NCBI GenBank assembly: GCA_011799875.1
Contig: CM022298.1
Span: 499,051,357 to 499,115,356, forward strand
From: Thinopyrum elongatum
Lineage: Eukaryota > Streptophyta > Magnoliopsida > Poales > Poaceae
DNA length: 64,000 nt
Direction: 5' to 3'
The translations under genes and the position numbers were made by a program. The first letter of the stretch is position 1. Every line of letters starts with the position of its first letter. The notes under the pieces were generated by a model. The model saw nothing but the letters and a program-made list of their open reading frames with translations. It was not told the origin of the DNA and did no database searches. This document shows positions 21,509-33,760 of this stretch, one piece after another.

Positions 21509-22847
21509 TCCGGAGGCTAAGGCGGCTTTCCATGACCTCAAGAGGTACCTCACGAGCCCACCTGTAATGGTGGCGCCCCGCCCTCTTGAGCCTCTGGTGC
21601 TTTACTTGGCCGCCACACCCCACTCGGCCAGCACATCACTCGTGGCGGTCAGGGAGGAGCACGCAAGTGCGGACGCATGGCGAGGCATCCCGCATAAGGT
21701 CAAGCCATCGCCACCTCAGGATGGCACTCCGGAGGCCTCGGCCACTCCGCAAAGCAGCGAGGCCCCCTCGTCCCAAGCAGAGCTGGATGTCGTCGGTGCC
21801 TCGTCCCTCATTGAGCACCCAGTATACTTCGTCAGCACGGTGATGTGCGATGCTCGCAAGCGTTACCCAATGCCCCAGAAGCTCCTGCTCGCACTCCTCG
21901 TCGCCTCCAGGAAGCTGCGCCACTATTTCCATGGCCACCCCATCAAGGTCATCTCCGCATACCCCCTGGAAAAGGTGCTCCGCAGCCCCAACGCTGCGGG
22001 GAGAGTTGTGGAGTGGAACATCGAGCTGCAGGCCTTCCAGCTAGAATTCAGCACCACCAGGGTCATCAAAGGCGCGACCCTCGCTGACTTCATCGCAGAA
22101 TGGACGGATGCCCCCGACCGGGGGATGGGCGAGAGACAATCCCTCGCGCCCGGCGATGAGGCGCCCGACGGTTGGGTCATGTACTTCGACGGCGCTTTCG
22201 TGTGGCAGGGCACGGGGGCTGGAGCCGTGCTCATCTCGCCGACCAAGGACAAGTTATACTACGCTGTGCATCTATGTTTCCAGCATGGTGAGAAGGTCTC
22301 CAACAACATCGCGGAGTACGAGGGCCTAATCGCTGGCCTCAAGGCCGCAACTGTCCTGGGGGTCAGGCGCCTGACCATCAAGGGCGTCTCTCAGCTCCTT
22401 GTCAACTTCTCCAACAAGGAATACAAGCCCAGGGATGAGCACATGGAGGCATACCTGGAAGAGGTACGCAAAATTGAAAAACGCTTCTTGGGCTTGGAAT
22501 TGCAGCACGTCCCATGCGACACGAACAAGGAGGCGGACGACATCGCAAAGAGAGCATCCCGCCGCGAGCCCCAGAAGCCTGGTGTCTTCGAGGAGAGGCT
22601 CTTCAAGCCGTCAGCAGCACCACCCGCTGCGGGCCCGGCGCTGCTTCGGGAGGAGCCGCCTCAGGCCCCCTCCTCGGGCGCCCCGGCCCGTGGTCCAACT
22701 TCAGGAGCCCGCCTGCTCCTGGCACTGGAGCCTCAGGAAGGTTGCTGGACCAAGGAACTCAAGGCGCGCCTACTCCACGACACTCTACCGGAGAAGGAGG
22801 AAGACGCAGAACCTGTGGCTCGCCAGGCCACCGCTTATTGCCTGTAG
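21509..22847 (+). pseudogene. pol: B pol part 2: RT connection and two RNase H domains
   Basis: Resumes after H in the same reading phase. First comes the RNase H that normally follows RT (VMVAPRPLEPLVLYLAATPHS through HPVYFVSTVM and RKLRHYFHGHPI), with LYLAAT in place of the catalytic LYxDAS, so it looks degenerate. Then a second, archaeal-type RNase H: VMYFDGAF, NNIAEYEGLIAGLKAA and KEADDIAKRAS, as in dual-RNase-H Tat elements. The third acidic position is lost: IKGVSQLL (Val at 22386-22388) where G has IRGDLQLV. TAG at 22845-22847 separates it from integrase. Confidence 0.85.
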
Positions 22848-23385
22848 GACGGCGAGCTCTACCGAAGGCGCCCCAATGACATCTCGCTACGATGCATATC
22901 CAAGGAGCAAGGGTGCGAGTTGTTGGCCGACATCCACGGTGGAGATTGCGGACACCATTCTTCATCACGCACTCTCGTGGGCAAGGTGTTCTGCAGCGGG
23001 TTCTACTGGCCCACGGCGCTCAACGACGCCACTGAGCTGGTGCGATCCTGCGAGGCTTGCCAGTTCCATGCCAAGCAGATTCACCAGCCCGCGCAAGGCG
23101 TCCAGACCATGCCACTCTCGTGGCCATTCGCGGTCTGGGGGCTGGATATCCTGGGCCCGTTTCCCCGGGCGGCCGGGGGGTATCGCTACCTCTATGTTGC
23201 CATCGACAAGTTCACCAAGTGGGCGGAGGTGGAGCCCGTGCGCACCATCCCTACTGGCTCGGCCGTCAAGTTCATCAGGGGCCTTGTGAGCCGTTTCGGA
23301 GTCCCCAACCGTATCATTACCGACAATGGCTCCCAGTTCACGAGCAATCTCTTCAAGACATATTGTGCTAACCTTGGAACGCAGA
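22848..23385 (+). pseudogene. pol: B pol part 3: integrase zinc finger and first part of the catalytic core
   Basis: The HHCC finger (DIHGGDCGHHSSSRTLVGK ... RSCEACQFHAKQ) and the first two acidic residues of the DDE triad: VWGLDILGPF near 23140 and IITDNGSQFTS near 23315. Interrupted at 23385 by G; the rest is at 36646-37176. Integrase inserts the DNA copy into the host chromosome. Confidence 0.9.
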
Positions 23386-24208
23386 TGTCGGTGTACTAAG
23401 TATTGGGCCATTAGTACCCCATACTTGTGCACGGGCAGTTGTAGCCATACTCGCGGCCAGGCTTGTCGGGGAACAGTTGGTGGTTAATTCAAGTTATCGA
23501 AGAAACACCCAAGTCAAGGATCTGGGGATCAGCTGATAAGAAGAACTGAAGACCGAAAGCCAGCCTCCCCGGCAAGATCTTGCCAGGGTGGCCTGCGAAG
23601 CCCGGCAAGATTTCGCGCCCGGCAAGATTCAGCGCTCGGCAAGATTCTGCCACTGTGCCACCGCTTCGGCACAGCAACAAGCCTGACATTCTGGGTCCTT
23701 CTCTGGATGCGTGGCAATGCGCCAGTGGAGGAGAGCTTAAGCGGTGCTGATGGGATGGCTCCTTTTTCCATCCCCAAGAAAATGAGGACACCTAAACGGA
23801 CACCTCACGGTGCATTAAATGCATTCGTCCTAATCCGTCAGTGGTTAGGTATGATGACCCTGTAGCTACTTTACACCTCAATGTATGTACATTTTGCCAC
23901 TGTGGTGACCCCTTTGAACGTATAAAAGGAGGCCCAATGCAACTGCTACAGGAGAGGAGGATCTTCTGGCCCATCCTGCATGCGTAGCTGCTCTTTGAAC
24001 GTACTATTCATCGCAAGCGCTCCTGGAGCCTGGGCTCAAGAACACTCTTAATAAGACAAGGCAGGAGTAGGGTTTTACGCTGATTAGCGGCCCGAACCTG
24101 GGTAAAATCGCCCCGCGTCGATCATTGGTTCTGCTCTTTGCACATACCTCTCTCCCTGCCGAATCATAAAGGGTTCCTTTGGGATCCCATAGGTGTCGTA
24201 CGCCGACA
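23386..24208 (+). repeat. G 5' LTR
   Basis: 823 bp. TATA box TATAAAAGG at 23921-23929. A 22-bp palindrome (one mismatch here) at 23567-23588 is followed by direct half-site repeats CCCGGCAAGATT near 23601 and 23618. Confidence 0.92.
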
Positions 24209-24212
24209 TCTT

Positions 24213-24230
24213 TGGCGTGCCAGGTAGGGG
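24213..24230 (+). promoter_or_regulatory. G primer-binding site
   Basis: TGGCGTGCCAGGTAGGGG, four bases after the LTR; identical to the PBS of B. Confidence 0.85.
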
Positions 24231-24294
24231 CAAGAAGGTTGTGCGAACCTGATCCAGTGATCGGCCCCTTAGTTTCTTCATCATCTTCATCATC

Positions 24295-26328
24295 ATGCCA
24301 CACAAGAAGAAGAGTGTCGCAACGACGCTACCATCTACGTCTGTTTTGCCTGTGCCCTCGCATCCGGGTGATGGCGTGGATGCAGAAGGAAGAGGTTTGG
24401 AGCCTCCACGGCGTTCCGGTGATCCAAGCCAAGCGAGCGGCGTCATTCGCAGCGGCAACGGCAACCCACACGCCGCTGGATCCAGAGATGGGGCTATGCT
24501 GCCTACAGGCGGCGCAACGAACTCCAGAGATCAGAGGACGCCTTCTAGGACTCCCGCGCCGGCGCAAGCGTCACGGCCTTCCCAGGTCGTGTGCGATGAG
24601 CAGCGCCATGGCGTTGGTGGTTCAGGACGTCCCCATGAAAAGACTTCTGCGCATCGATCCCAAGGTGTGCAGGCCCAGCATGCACGTCAAACCGCCGGCG
24701 GAGGTGGCGCATGGTCGCGTGATCGTGACGGTGCTCCTTCTAACATTGCTAGGAGTCAGAGCACCTCACGTACCTCGCACCTGTCATCGCCGCCTACGCC
24801 AGTGGAAGCTTTGGCATGTGCGCAGCTGCTCCTCGATTTCCCTCCTGCTCCGGAGAAGATGGAGGAGTGGCGATCTACTATCCAGAGCCTCATTGGCTTC
24901 GTCAACAAGGATGAGCCGCAGCAGGCAGGGCCCTCGCAACAGCGGTCAATCGATCCGGCGCGAGCCGATGCGGAAAAGACTGGAGGCGGAGCGACCACGG
25001 TGCACTCCCCTCCACGACACCAGCGGCGGTCGATAACCCAGCGGACTGATGGCCGTGATGATGATTCCACGGCGTCGTCCGATCCACGAATGCGCCGCGA
25101 CCAGCGTCAAGTTCTTCGGGAACGAAGCAAAGAGGACGCTCGAACTACCATCGAGCGGCGACAGGAAGTGCGCCATCAATCTGATAAGCGCCCAGGACCC
25201 GCTGTCGACAAGCCTGCACCAGGGGACGCGGGCGACTTGCCTTACGAGGTGGGTTCTCCAGCGTTTACCCGTGAGCTGCGGCAAGTCCAGTGGCCCAATT
25301 CCCGAACCTTCAAGCCAGAGGTCCCGGAGAAATATGACGGCAAGACTCACCCCTCGGAGTTCTTGAGCATCTAGACCATTGCGGTGCAGGCTGCCGGGGG
25401 CCGAGATGACAAGATACTTGCCAACTACTTCCCGTTGGTGCTCAAACCCAACGTCAGGTCGTGGTTGATGCATCTGCCGGAGAATTCTATTTCTTCTTGG
25501 TCAGATCTGTGCCATCAGTTTGTTGGCGCCTTTGTTAGAGGCCACCAAGCTCCTGGCCAAGAGAGTGATTTACATCTCCTCCCTCAAAAGGAGGGCGAAC
25601 CCCTGCGCAAGTTTATCCAGAGATTTAGCTGAGTGCAGTACAATATTCCCGACGTTCACCCTGCCGCTATTGTTAGAGCGTTTCATCAGAACATGCATAA
25701 CCGCAAAATGCGTGTAGAACTGGCGATGAACAAGGTCAGGAGTATTGCCGAGCTTTACGCTTTGGCCGACAAGTGCGCTCGGGCTGAAGAAGGGAGAAAA
25801 CTCCCTGGCGAGGGTGTTGGCGCAGGGGACGAATCAGAAGATGAAGACGCTGCAACCCCGCCAAAGAAAGGCCGGCGGCGGAACAAGAAGCGCAGAGGCA
25901 AGGCCGTGCTTGCTGTCGAGGAATTTGGCAACCCCGGCACCGCCAAGAAGGCCAAGGTTGACGACCCCGGCAAGGAAGTTGCTGGGTGTGCCTCCTGCCA
26001 GGCCCTGGTGGCCGCCGACAAGTCGGAAAGCTCCGGCAAGTAGTATTGCAAGATCCATCGCACCAAGGGCCACGATCTCCAAAACTGCCGGCAAGTTGAG
26101 CAGCTTGTCGAGAAGCAGAGAGCTGAGTACGAGAGACGAGACAAGGAGAAGGACCAGGATGGTGCTGAGGGGTTCAGCAAGAAGCACGGTGGCCGAGGGG
26201 GTCGCCACGGCAAGGCCAAGCAACAGAGGGAGAGGCCCGCTCAAGGCCGTGACAAAGAAGAGGGTGATGATGATGATGAAGAAGATGATGAGTCCAGTGA
26301 GCAAGAATTTCAAAAAGCCACAGAGGCC
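24295..26328 (+). pseudogene. gag: G gag (three in-frame stops)
   Basis: The ATG at 24295 (MPHKKKSVATTLPS) opens the frame that runs through gag and pol. The first about 330 residues are low-complexity and basic (DRQ/SRD-rich). The gag domain follows: WPNSRTFKPEVPEKYDGKTH, then AAGGRDDKILANYFPL and SSWSDLCHQFVGAFV. Next come QNMHNRKMRVELAMNKVRS and a basic stretch. The zinc knuckle is a variant, YCKIHRTKGHDLQNC (C-x2-H-x4-H-x4-C) at about 26044-26088. Stops: TAG 25372-25374, TGA 25630-25632, TAG 26041-26043. The frame is otherwise unbroken into protease, so each stop is a point change. Confidence 0.85.
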
Positions 26329-27195
26329 ATGTGTATCGACGGAGGCGCCTCGTTGCATTCTTCCCACCGTCAACTTAAACAGTGGGTGCGAGAGGTTAAT
26401 GCAACGGAACCATCGTTCGATGCACGTAAACCCCTGAAGTGGTCCAACACGCCTATCATTTTTTACGCCGAGGATCACCCTGCTCGCACAACCGCGGTCG
26501 GGTGCTTGCCATTGTTGGTCTCACCGACAATCCGCAACCTCAAGGTGACGAAAATGCTAGTTGATGGTGGGGCCGGACTGAACCTAATCTCGCCGGACGT
26601 GCTCAAGAGGCTCCAAATCCCTGATGAAGATCTCGAGGAAACGGGCACGTTTCAAGGGGTCAATCCAGGAAGGACCCAGCCAAAAGGCAAGATTACGCTA
26701 CCGGTGACATTTGGTAGCGAGCTCAACTACAGAATAGAGAAGGTAGTGTTTGATGTCGCCAAGATCCCTATGTCATACAATGGGATCCTTGGCCGCCCAG
26801 CGCTGGCTAAGTTCATGGCGGCATCACACTATGCGTATAATGTGCTGAAGATGCCCGGGCCGTTGAGTGTCATCACTATCCACTCCGACAAAAAGGATGC
26901 GCTCATCTGTGCTGATCAACTCTACCAGGAAGCAGTTGTAGCACCTGCCGTCAAGGCATTTGCTCCTGCCGCTGGAACTCCCGGGGGGAAGAAGAAGACC
27001 GGCAAGAATCTTGGCGCAAACTCCGGCAAGCGCACCTCCTCGGAGTGCTGCGCTTCCGTTGAGGATGCACTAGAGAGTTCCACCGGCAAGAACAAGAAAC
27101 CCAAGGCTGCTCCACCAGAGATCAAGAAGGTGCCTGTCAGGGAGGACGGAACGGGAGGAACTTTCACCATAAGTTCCACCCTAGATGACAAATAG
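26329..27195 (+). pseudogene. pol: G aspartic protease
   Basis: Same frame as gag. The active site KMLVDGGAGLNLISPDVL lies near 26551-26604 and the second block MSYNGILGRPALAKFMAAS near 26770-26826. A Lys/Gly-rich linker leads to TAG at 27193-27195. B aligns a Gln codon (SDQEEASVSFL) at this stop, which supports CAG to TAG. The protease would process the gag-pol polyprotein. Confidence 0.88.
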
Positions 27196-29730
27196 GAAAG
27201 CGCGCTCATTGCCTTCCTGCGGGCGAATGTCGACGTGTTTTCATGGCAACCTTCGGACATCCCTGGTGTTCCCAGGGAGGTAATTGAGCACCACCTTGCT
27301 GTCTGTCCTCATGCGCGGCCCGTCAAGCAGAGGGTCAGGAAGCAAGCCTTGGAGCGGCAAGAATTCATTGCCGAAGAAATCAGGAAGCTAGAAGCGGCAG
27401 GATTGGTCAGAGGAGTGCTTCACCCAACGTGGTTGGCCAATCTGGTTGTAGTGCGCAAGGCGAATGGGAAATGGAGGCTGTGTATTGATTATACAGATAT
27501 CAATAAAGCCTGTCCAAAAGATCCCTTTCCCTTGCCGCGCATCGACCAGATTGTGGACTCCACCGCTGGTTGTGACCTACTGTCGTTCCTTGATGCCTAC
27601 TCAGGGTACCATCAGATCTTCATGGCAAAAGAAGATGAAGAAAAGACCGCATTTATCACCCCATGTGGTACGTATTGTTTTATACGAATGCCTTTCGGGT
27701 TGAAAAGTGCTGGTTCTACATTTGCGAGAGCAGTCCAAATTGGTTTTGAACCTCAGCTCCATAGAAATATGGAAGCATACATGGATGACATAGTGGTCAA
27801 AACCAAGGACAAAGCGACGCTCATACAAGATCTAGAAGAAACATTTGCAAATCTGCGCAAGATCAATTTGAAGCTCAATCCTGAGAAGTGCGTGTTTGGT
27901 GTTCCTTCCGGCAAGCTTCTCGGGTTCTTTGTATCTCAGCGAGGGATCAAAGCGAACCCCGACAAGATCAAAGCTATTGAGCAGATTGAAGTGCCAAGAC
28001 GCATCAAGGATGTACGTCGTCTTGCCGGCTGTGTTGCTGCCCTAAGCAGGTTTATTTCCAAATCTGCTGAGCGCGCTTTACCCTTTTTCAAAATTTTGAA
28101 GAAGGCAGGTCCAATGAAATGGACTCCAGAAGCGGAGGCTGCGCTGCAAGATTTGAATAAATACCTTTCTTCTCCGCCAATACTAGTCGCGCCTAGGCCA
28201 CAAGAGCCGTTGCTGCTGTACCTGGCAGCGACAAATCAAGTGGTTAGTGCTGCGTTAGTGGCACAGAGAGAAGCTGATGAGGAGGCAACACCAGCGGCAG
28301 GACCGCCAAGTGATGCGGCGGGATCTTCCCCGACAAGAATTGGTCCCGGCAAGACAGGATCTGCGCAGTTAGAAGAACCAGTGCAAAAGAAAAAGATGGT
28401 GCAGTGCCCAGTTTATTTTGTTAGCTCCTTTTTGCAAGGAGCTAGGTCAAGATACTCTGATGTGCAGAAGTTGCTTTTTGGCCTCCTTATGGCCTCAAGG
28501 AAGCTGCGCCATTATTTTCAAGCACATGAAATTACCGTCGTCACTCGCTTTCCGTTGCAACGGATTTTGCGAAATCCAGAGGCAACCGGCAGGATCGTGG
28601 AGTGGGCCTTGGAATTGTCAAGCTTTGGTCTCAAGTTTGAAAGTACTTCGACAATTCAGAGCAGGGCCTTGGCAGAGTTCATTGCGGAATGGACCCCAAC
28701 GCCAGACGAAGAGGTTCAAGAAACGACTCTCCCCGGCAAGGAAATTGATCAAGAATGGGTTATGTACTTTGACGGGGCTTTTTCGCTGCAAGCCGCCAGT
28801 GCTGGCGTGCTGCTTGTCGCACCCACCGGAGAGCACCTCAAGTATGTAATCCAGATGCATTTCCCCTGGGAGAGTTCAACAAACAACACTGCGGAGTACG
28901 AAGGGCTGCTTGCCGGTCTCAGGATCGCGGCAGACCTTGGTATCAAGAAGCTCGTCATCAGAGGCGATTTGCAGCTTGTTGTCAGGCAAGTTAACAAGAA
29001 TTATCAGAGTCCATTGATGCAAGCTTATGTGGATGAAGTGAGAAAAATGGAAGAGCGCTTTGACGGTCTGCAAATGAAGCACATTCCTCGTGCCGAAAAC
29101 AGTAATGCTGACGACCTGTCAAAGCGCGCTGCCCTCAAGTTGCCTGTGGAACCAGGAACTTTTGTGCTCCATTTGACTCAACCATCTGTGGCGCCATCAA
29201 TGAGGCAAGAAAAGAGAAGAAGGTTGAATTCCGGACAGTACTTTCCGGCAGAGCTCCCTGGAGCCGCCGGCAAGGAACTTGCCGGGATCAGCGACAAGCC
29301 TGTCGGGGAACAACAGGCTCCGGCGGAACCTCATGCTTTCGCTGTCAAGAAAAATGTTCCCTTGGCGGAAGAGATGCCTTTAGTCCTAGCTGTCGAGCCC
29401 CAAGCTCCAGCATGGGCACATCACATTGTCCATTTCCTTCAGACAGGAGAACTCCCTGAGGAACAGGAAGAAGCGGAAAAAGTAGCCCGTCAGTCTGCTA
29501 TGTACCAGTTCATCGATGACGTCCTGTACAAAAAGAGACCAAATGGTGTGAAATTGAAGTGCATTCCTCGTGAGGATGGACTAGAGCTGTTGGCAGAGAT
29601 ACATGGAGGCATATGTGGCTCTCACATAGGATCAAGAGCACTTGTCGGGAAAGCATTCCGGCAAGGTTTCTTTTGGCCCACCGCTCTCCAGGATGCAACT
29701 GCAGTAGTAACCAAGTGTGAAGCGTGCTAG
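27196..29730 (+). pseudogene. pol: G reverse transcriptase, dual RNase H and integrase finger
   Basis: Open for about 844 codons after the protease stop. RT: EHHLAVCPHARPVKQRVRK, WRLCIDYTDINKACPKDPF, MPFGLKSAGSTFARAV and catalytic YMDDIVV (27778-27798). The first RNase H has LYLAATNQVV where catalytic LYxDAS is expected, so it is degenerate. The second, archaeal-type RNase H has VMYFDGAFS, TAEYEGLLAGLRIA, IRGDLQLVV and NADDLSKRA, all four acidic positions intact, as in Tat elements. The integrase finger is IHGGICGSH...CEAC. TAG at 29728-29730 replaces the Gln that B keeps (CEACQFH). Confidence 0.92.
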
Positions 29731-30632
29731 TTTCATTCGAAGAAATCACATCAGCCAGCTCAAGCTCTTTAGATGATCCCTCTCTCCTGGCCATTTTCGG
29801 TCTGGGGGCTCGACATACTGGGCCCCTTCCCCCGTGCTACCGGGGGCTTTGAGTACTTGTACGTTGCGATCGACAAGTTCACAAAGTGGCCGGAGGTGGA
29901 AGCTATGAGAAAGGTGACAGCACAATCAGCCGTCAAGTTCTTTAAAGGGATAGTTTGCCGTTTCGGTGTGCCCAACAGGATCATCACCGACAACGGCACG
30001 CAATTCACAAGTCGCACCTTCATGCAGTACGTCCAAGACCTTGGCGGCAAGATTTGTTTTGCCTCTGTTGCTCACCCGAGAAGTAATGGCCAAGCAGAGA
30101 GGGTTAATGCTGAAGTGTTGCGCGGTCTCAGGACCAGAACCTTTGACAAGCTGAGAAAATGCGGAAGACGCTGGATTGATGAGTTGTCGGCGGTTCTTTG
30201 GTCAATCAGAACGACACCAAATCGAGCCACTGGCCAGACGCCCTTCGCTCTGGTCTACGGAGCGGAAGCAGTTCTCCCCACGGAACTCATATATGGATCA
30301 CCTCGAGTGCTCGCTTATGATGAGCTTGAGAAAGAGCAACTGCGGCAAGTTGACGCTGTGCTCCTTGAGGGGAATCGTCTTCAGGCTGCTGTGCGAGCTG
30401 CATGCTACCAGCAAGCTTTGCGCCGCTACCATAGCCGCAAAGTTCATGCCCGAAGTCTTGAGGAAGGCGACCTTGTTCTTCGACGGATTCAGTCCGCCAA
30501 GAATTCAAACAAGTTGACGCCGAAGTCGGAAGGCCCTTATCGGGTAGTACGAGCCACCAGGCCCGGCGCGAAGATGGCGTTCCAGTGAGCAATTCCTAGA
30601 ATATCGAGCATCTTCGCAAGTTCTACCCATAA
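29731..30632 (+). pseudogene. pol: G integrase catalytic core and C-terminus
   Basis: Continues in the same frame after TAG 29728-29730; a second TAG at 29770-29772 again sits where B has Gln. DDE triad: VWGLDILGPFPR, RIITDNGTQFTS and RSNGQAERVNAE, all acidic residues present. The C-terminal part (QQALRRYHSRKVHARSLEEG, GPYRVVRATRPGA) is the usual end. Near 30570-30576 a small deletion shifts the frame and gives TGA at 30586-30588. The original ending, NIEHLRKFYP then TAA at 30630-30632, is visible in another frame behind a TAG at 30597-30599 where Trp is expected. There is no chromodomain. Confidence 0.9.
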
Positions 30633-31443
30633 GGCGCGGTTGCCGGGGGCCCCCGGCAACCACCTTTTTGTACAAGTCTTGCCGGCAAGGCATGTAATCC
30701 TTTGTACAAAGCCAGGCGCAGACCCTGAGCCCAGATGAATAAGTTTAAGTGTTGTGCATTTCCTTATCGATTTCCATGTTCATATATATATATATATATG
30801 CATGCTTGTCTAAGATGTTGTATGATGCTTGTTCCCGGTAAGTACTAACGAACTGCCAAGGTTCCATATCTTTATTTTCTCTTCTTTCTTTTTCTCAAAA
30901 GATAGAAGGATTCCTCGAGCGCACGTTTGCCGGGGTGGGGGGGGGAAGGAAGATATGGGTACCAGTGGGCGACGTTCAGAATTGACGCCTTACCGGAGGA
31001 AGAACAACGACAGAAAGCTAAGTTATAAAACTTTAAGGAAGTTTCTTTTATTATGAAGTTATTTTCCTTAGACGATTTTGACTTTTGTATGGAAAACCTG
31101 CACGCGAAGGAATCCTTGTCGTAATCGGTTGCGCCCTTATTTTGTTTCGAGTCCGCTCAACAATTTAAGTGGCTGCGCTGAGAACGCCAAGGTGTCTTGC
31201 CGGCCGCTGCACCTCCAGCAGGCTGCTGAAGTCCCGCACCCAGCGCTTGCGGTAGGTTGCGCGCCGGCAAGTTTTCAGTAAGCGTAGGGTGTACTCCATA
31301 CATAAAGAAATCAGACAAGGGAAATAGCATGCATATACCCAAACATACGCAAGTTATATTACATCAATAAATTGTCGCAGTTCTAACATAAGACTTGATT
31401 GTCTTTTGGCATGGAATGGTGGCGACAAGGAAAAATGAGACGG
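30633..31443. other. G non-coding spacer between convergent genes
   Basis: Between the end of pol (+) and the end of the antisense gene (-). It has an (AT)9 run at 30782-30799 and several CCGGCAAG/CTTGCCGG motifs. On the minus strand TTGATGTAATATAAC (about 31370-31356) could be part of a polyadenylation signal for the antisense gene. No ORF is supported. Confidence 0.6.
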
Positions 31444-33140
31444 CTAGTCCCTGCATTGGCCCTCGACCCTCTTGATCGAATCTACCTTCTCAAGGATGGG
31501 CGCGACAAGCTCCTCAAGTGCTTTGAGATCTGCATCCTTCGGCAAGCGGTCGAGCACGTTGGAGAGATCAACATCAGGGTTCTTATGCACCACCTTGACG
31601 AGTACCTTGCGGAGGACGGCCCGGCAAAGTTTGTGGGATTCATTGGCCAGTTGGGTCGCTCGGTTGGACTGTAGCAGCTTCAAAGCGTCAATGATGCTTT
31701 CGAAGAACATGGTCAACCTGGCGCTCGAAGATATTCTTTCTTCGGAGGAATACCTGAAGTTTTGCAGGCCATCCTGGCCCATGGTTGACAATTGTGCTGT
31801 GAGCCTCTCCGCGGTGTCGACAAGGCGATCAGTCCAGATTTTCACACCCTTCTCATAGTCAATTTGGGCGGCGGCAGCGCTCTTAAGCAAGTTCTTCTTT
31901 TCCTGAAGATCTTTGCTTTGGGCCTTCTCACGGGCCTTGCCGTCCTTGAGGGACTTCTCCAGCGTGGTCAGCTTTAGCCTCAGATCGGCAATGGCATCGT
32001 TGGCTGAAGAGAGCTGCTTGGTCTTGTCGGACATGGCAACTTGCATCTCCGCCAGGCTGTGGAGAGTTTTCTCCCTGTCCCCTTTGAGCGTCGAGAGCTC
32101 CTTGCCGTGTTCTTCAAGATCCACCTCTAGCTTCTTCACTTTGTCGCTCAGCTTGTTCTTGGCGGCCTCTGCAGCCTCGGCAGCATCGACGGCCTCCTTG
32201 AGTTTACCGGCGTGATCTACAGTTAGAGCTTCGAGCGTCTCTTTGTGCTTTTGCTCCAGCTCCTGGATCCGCTGCGCGACAAGCTTATCGATCTCCTCAT
32301 CTTTGCCGTGAAGCTTGGCGGCGAGCACCTGCTCACGTGCGGCAAGATCTTCCTCGTGGGCATCAAGCGCAATGCGACGCTCCGTCAGGAGAGCATCTTC
32401 AGCGGCAGTTCTTTGTGCACCTTCCTCTTGCGCCTTCTCCATGTTAGATTGTTTCAAGAGGAGCTCCGTCCAGCTTTGGCTCACTTGTTCCCGGCTGGCA
32501 ATCAACTCCTGAAGAGCCTCGGCGTACCAGATCTGTGTCTGCTCAACGCGCTTCTGAAGTCCTGCTTCGGCTGCTTCGACAACTGCCATTCTGGAATCTG
32601 CCTTCTCTTTTCGAGCCCGGTGGAGTGCTTGGAGCTTGCGGAAATTTTTACCCATGGCCTGGAGGAGGTGATCCTCTTCAGATTTGCCACTGCTGGCGCT
32701 TGGATCATCAACGATTTCGAGCTCGGCAGCGGTGATGATTTCTTCATCAAAGGTTTCCCCTTCAGTCGGCGTTTCAGTATTTGTCGTTCCCGGCAAGTTG
32801 ATGAATAGGTTGTCGCCAACCTTGAGATATTTGCTCGATGAGGGAGTTTCGGATGTCGATGGTTGGTCCTCGATGTTCGTCTCACCGGTGGCTGGGGGCT
32901 CTGTGGCCGATGTAGCGCCTGGCGCTCCTGCGGCAGGAATGCCGTCAGTATGGTCATCCGTTTCCTCGCCAGCCCTCTCGGCAGATTCCTTGGCGGCTTC
33001 CTCGGCAACAATTTCGCTGAACTTGACAGTGTTGTCTTTGGCGGCCTTGCTAGCGGCGATCCTGTCAGCCTCGGCGGCGGCGTCTCTGGCGGTCTCCTCG
33101 ATGACAACGTCAACATCCATGTGTTCCATCACAGGGAATT

Positions 33141-33249
33141 CTGGAGGACAAAGGAAGGAAACAAAATAAGATCAAGGTTGAAGTTCAAGAAGACAAAAAG
33201 AAAGAAGGATAAAGAAAAGGATAGCAAGCACTCTAAGGCAAACAGTTAC
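33141..33249 (-). other. Predicted intron 2 of the antisense gene (109 bp)
   Basis: Minus-strand donor GACGCAG|GTAACTG and a T-rich acceptor TTCCTTTGTCCTCCAG|AATTCC. The intron is T-rich against GC-rich exons. Joining keeps the phase (LDA-E-FPVMEHMDVD). Confidence 0.75.
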
Positions 33250-33683
33250 CTGCGTCGAGTTGTTGAGAGGTGGCCTCGCCCCTCCCGGCAACGTTGGCTG
33301 CCGGGGAAATGTTGCCGGTACCAATGCGTACCGGCTCCTCCTCAACCAAGATAGGCTCGTCGATGGTAACTCTTGCCGGGGATGCGCTTGTGGGCGGCGC
33401 GGTTGACGGAGGCGGCACGACAGGGGCGGTTTCCACCTCTCCCTGTTGCTGTTCTTCTCCTGCAAGCCCGAAGATATCAGCGGCAAGGGTAGAAACCTCA
33501 GCGCCTGTTAGCAAGAAACGAGTGGAGAACTCACGCTGGGGGCTGCGCTGGGGGCTGCGTTGAGGGCTGAGCCCCGGGCTGACGACGACAATTTTCGGCG
33601 CGCTCGTAGAGCCAGCCGGGGGCTCATCGCCCGTGGAAGTCCTCGACCTCTTCACCGCCCTTTCCGCCAAGGTTTCTGCATCA

Positions 33684-33760
33684 CTGCAGAGACAGGACAA
33701 AGCAAGGCTATGAGATTACTCCGAAATTTTGGGAGATAAAGGCTATGACAGGACACTTAC
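33684..33760 (-). other. Predicted intron 1 of the antisense gene (77 bp)
   Basis: Minus-strand donor GA|GTAAGTGTCC and acceptor GTCCTGTCTCTGCAG|T. Without splicing, a TAA formed by the donor stops the frame at once. With splicing the frame passes in phase to exon 2 (EEE-D-DAETLAERAV). Confidence 0.75.

Noticed and set aside
22399..23289. 296-codon plus ORF in B
   Set aside because: Out-of-frame shadow of RNase H/integrase; Ser/Arg-rich without motifs.
30782..30799. (AT)n run as a regulatory element
   Set aside because: Simple repeat of a kind common by slippage; nothing ties it to either gene of G.
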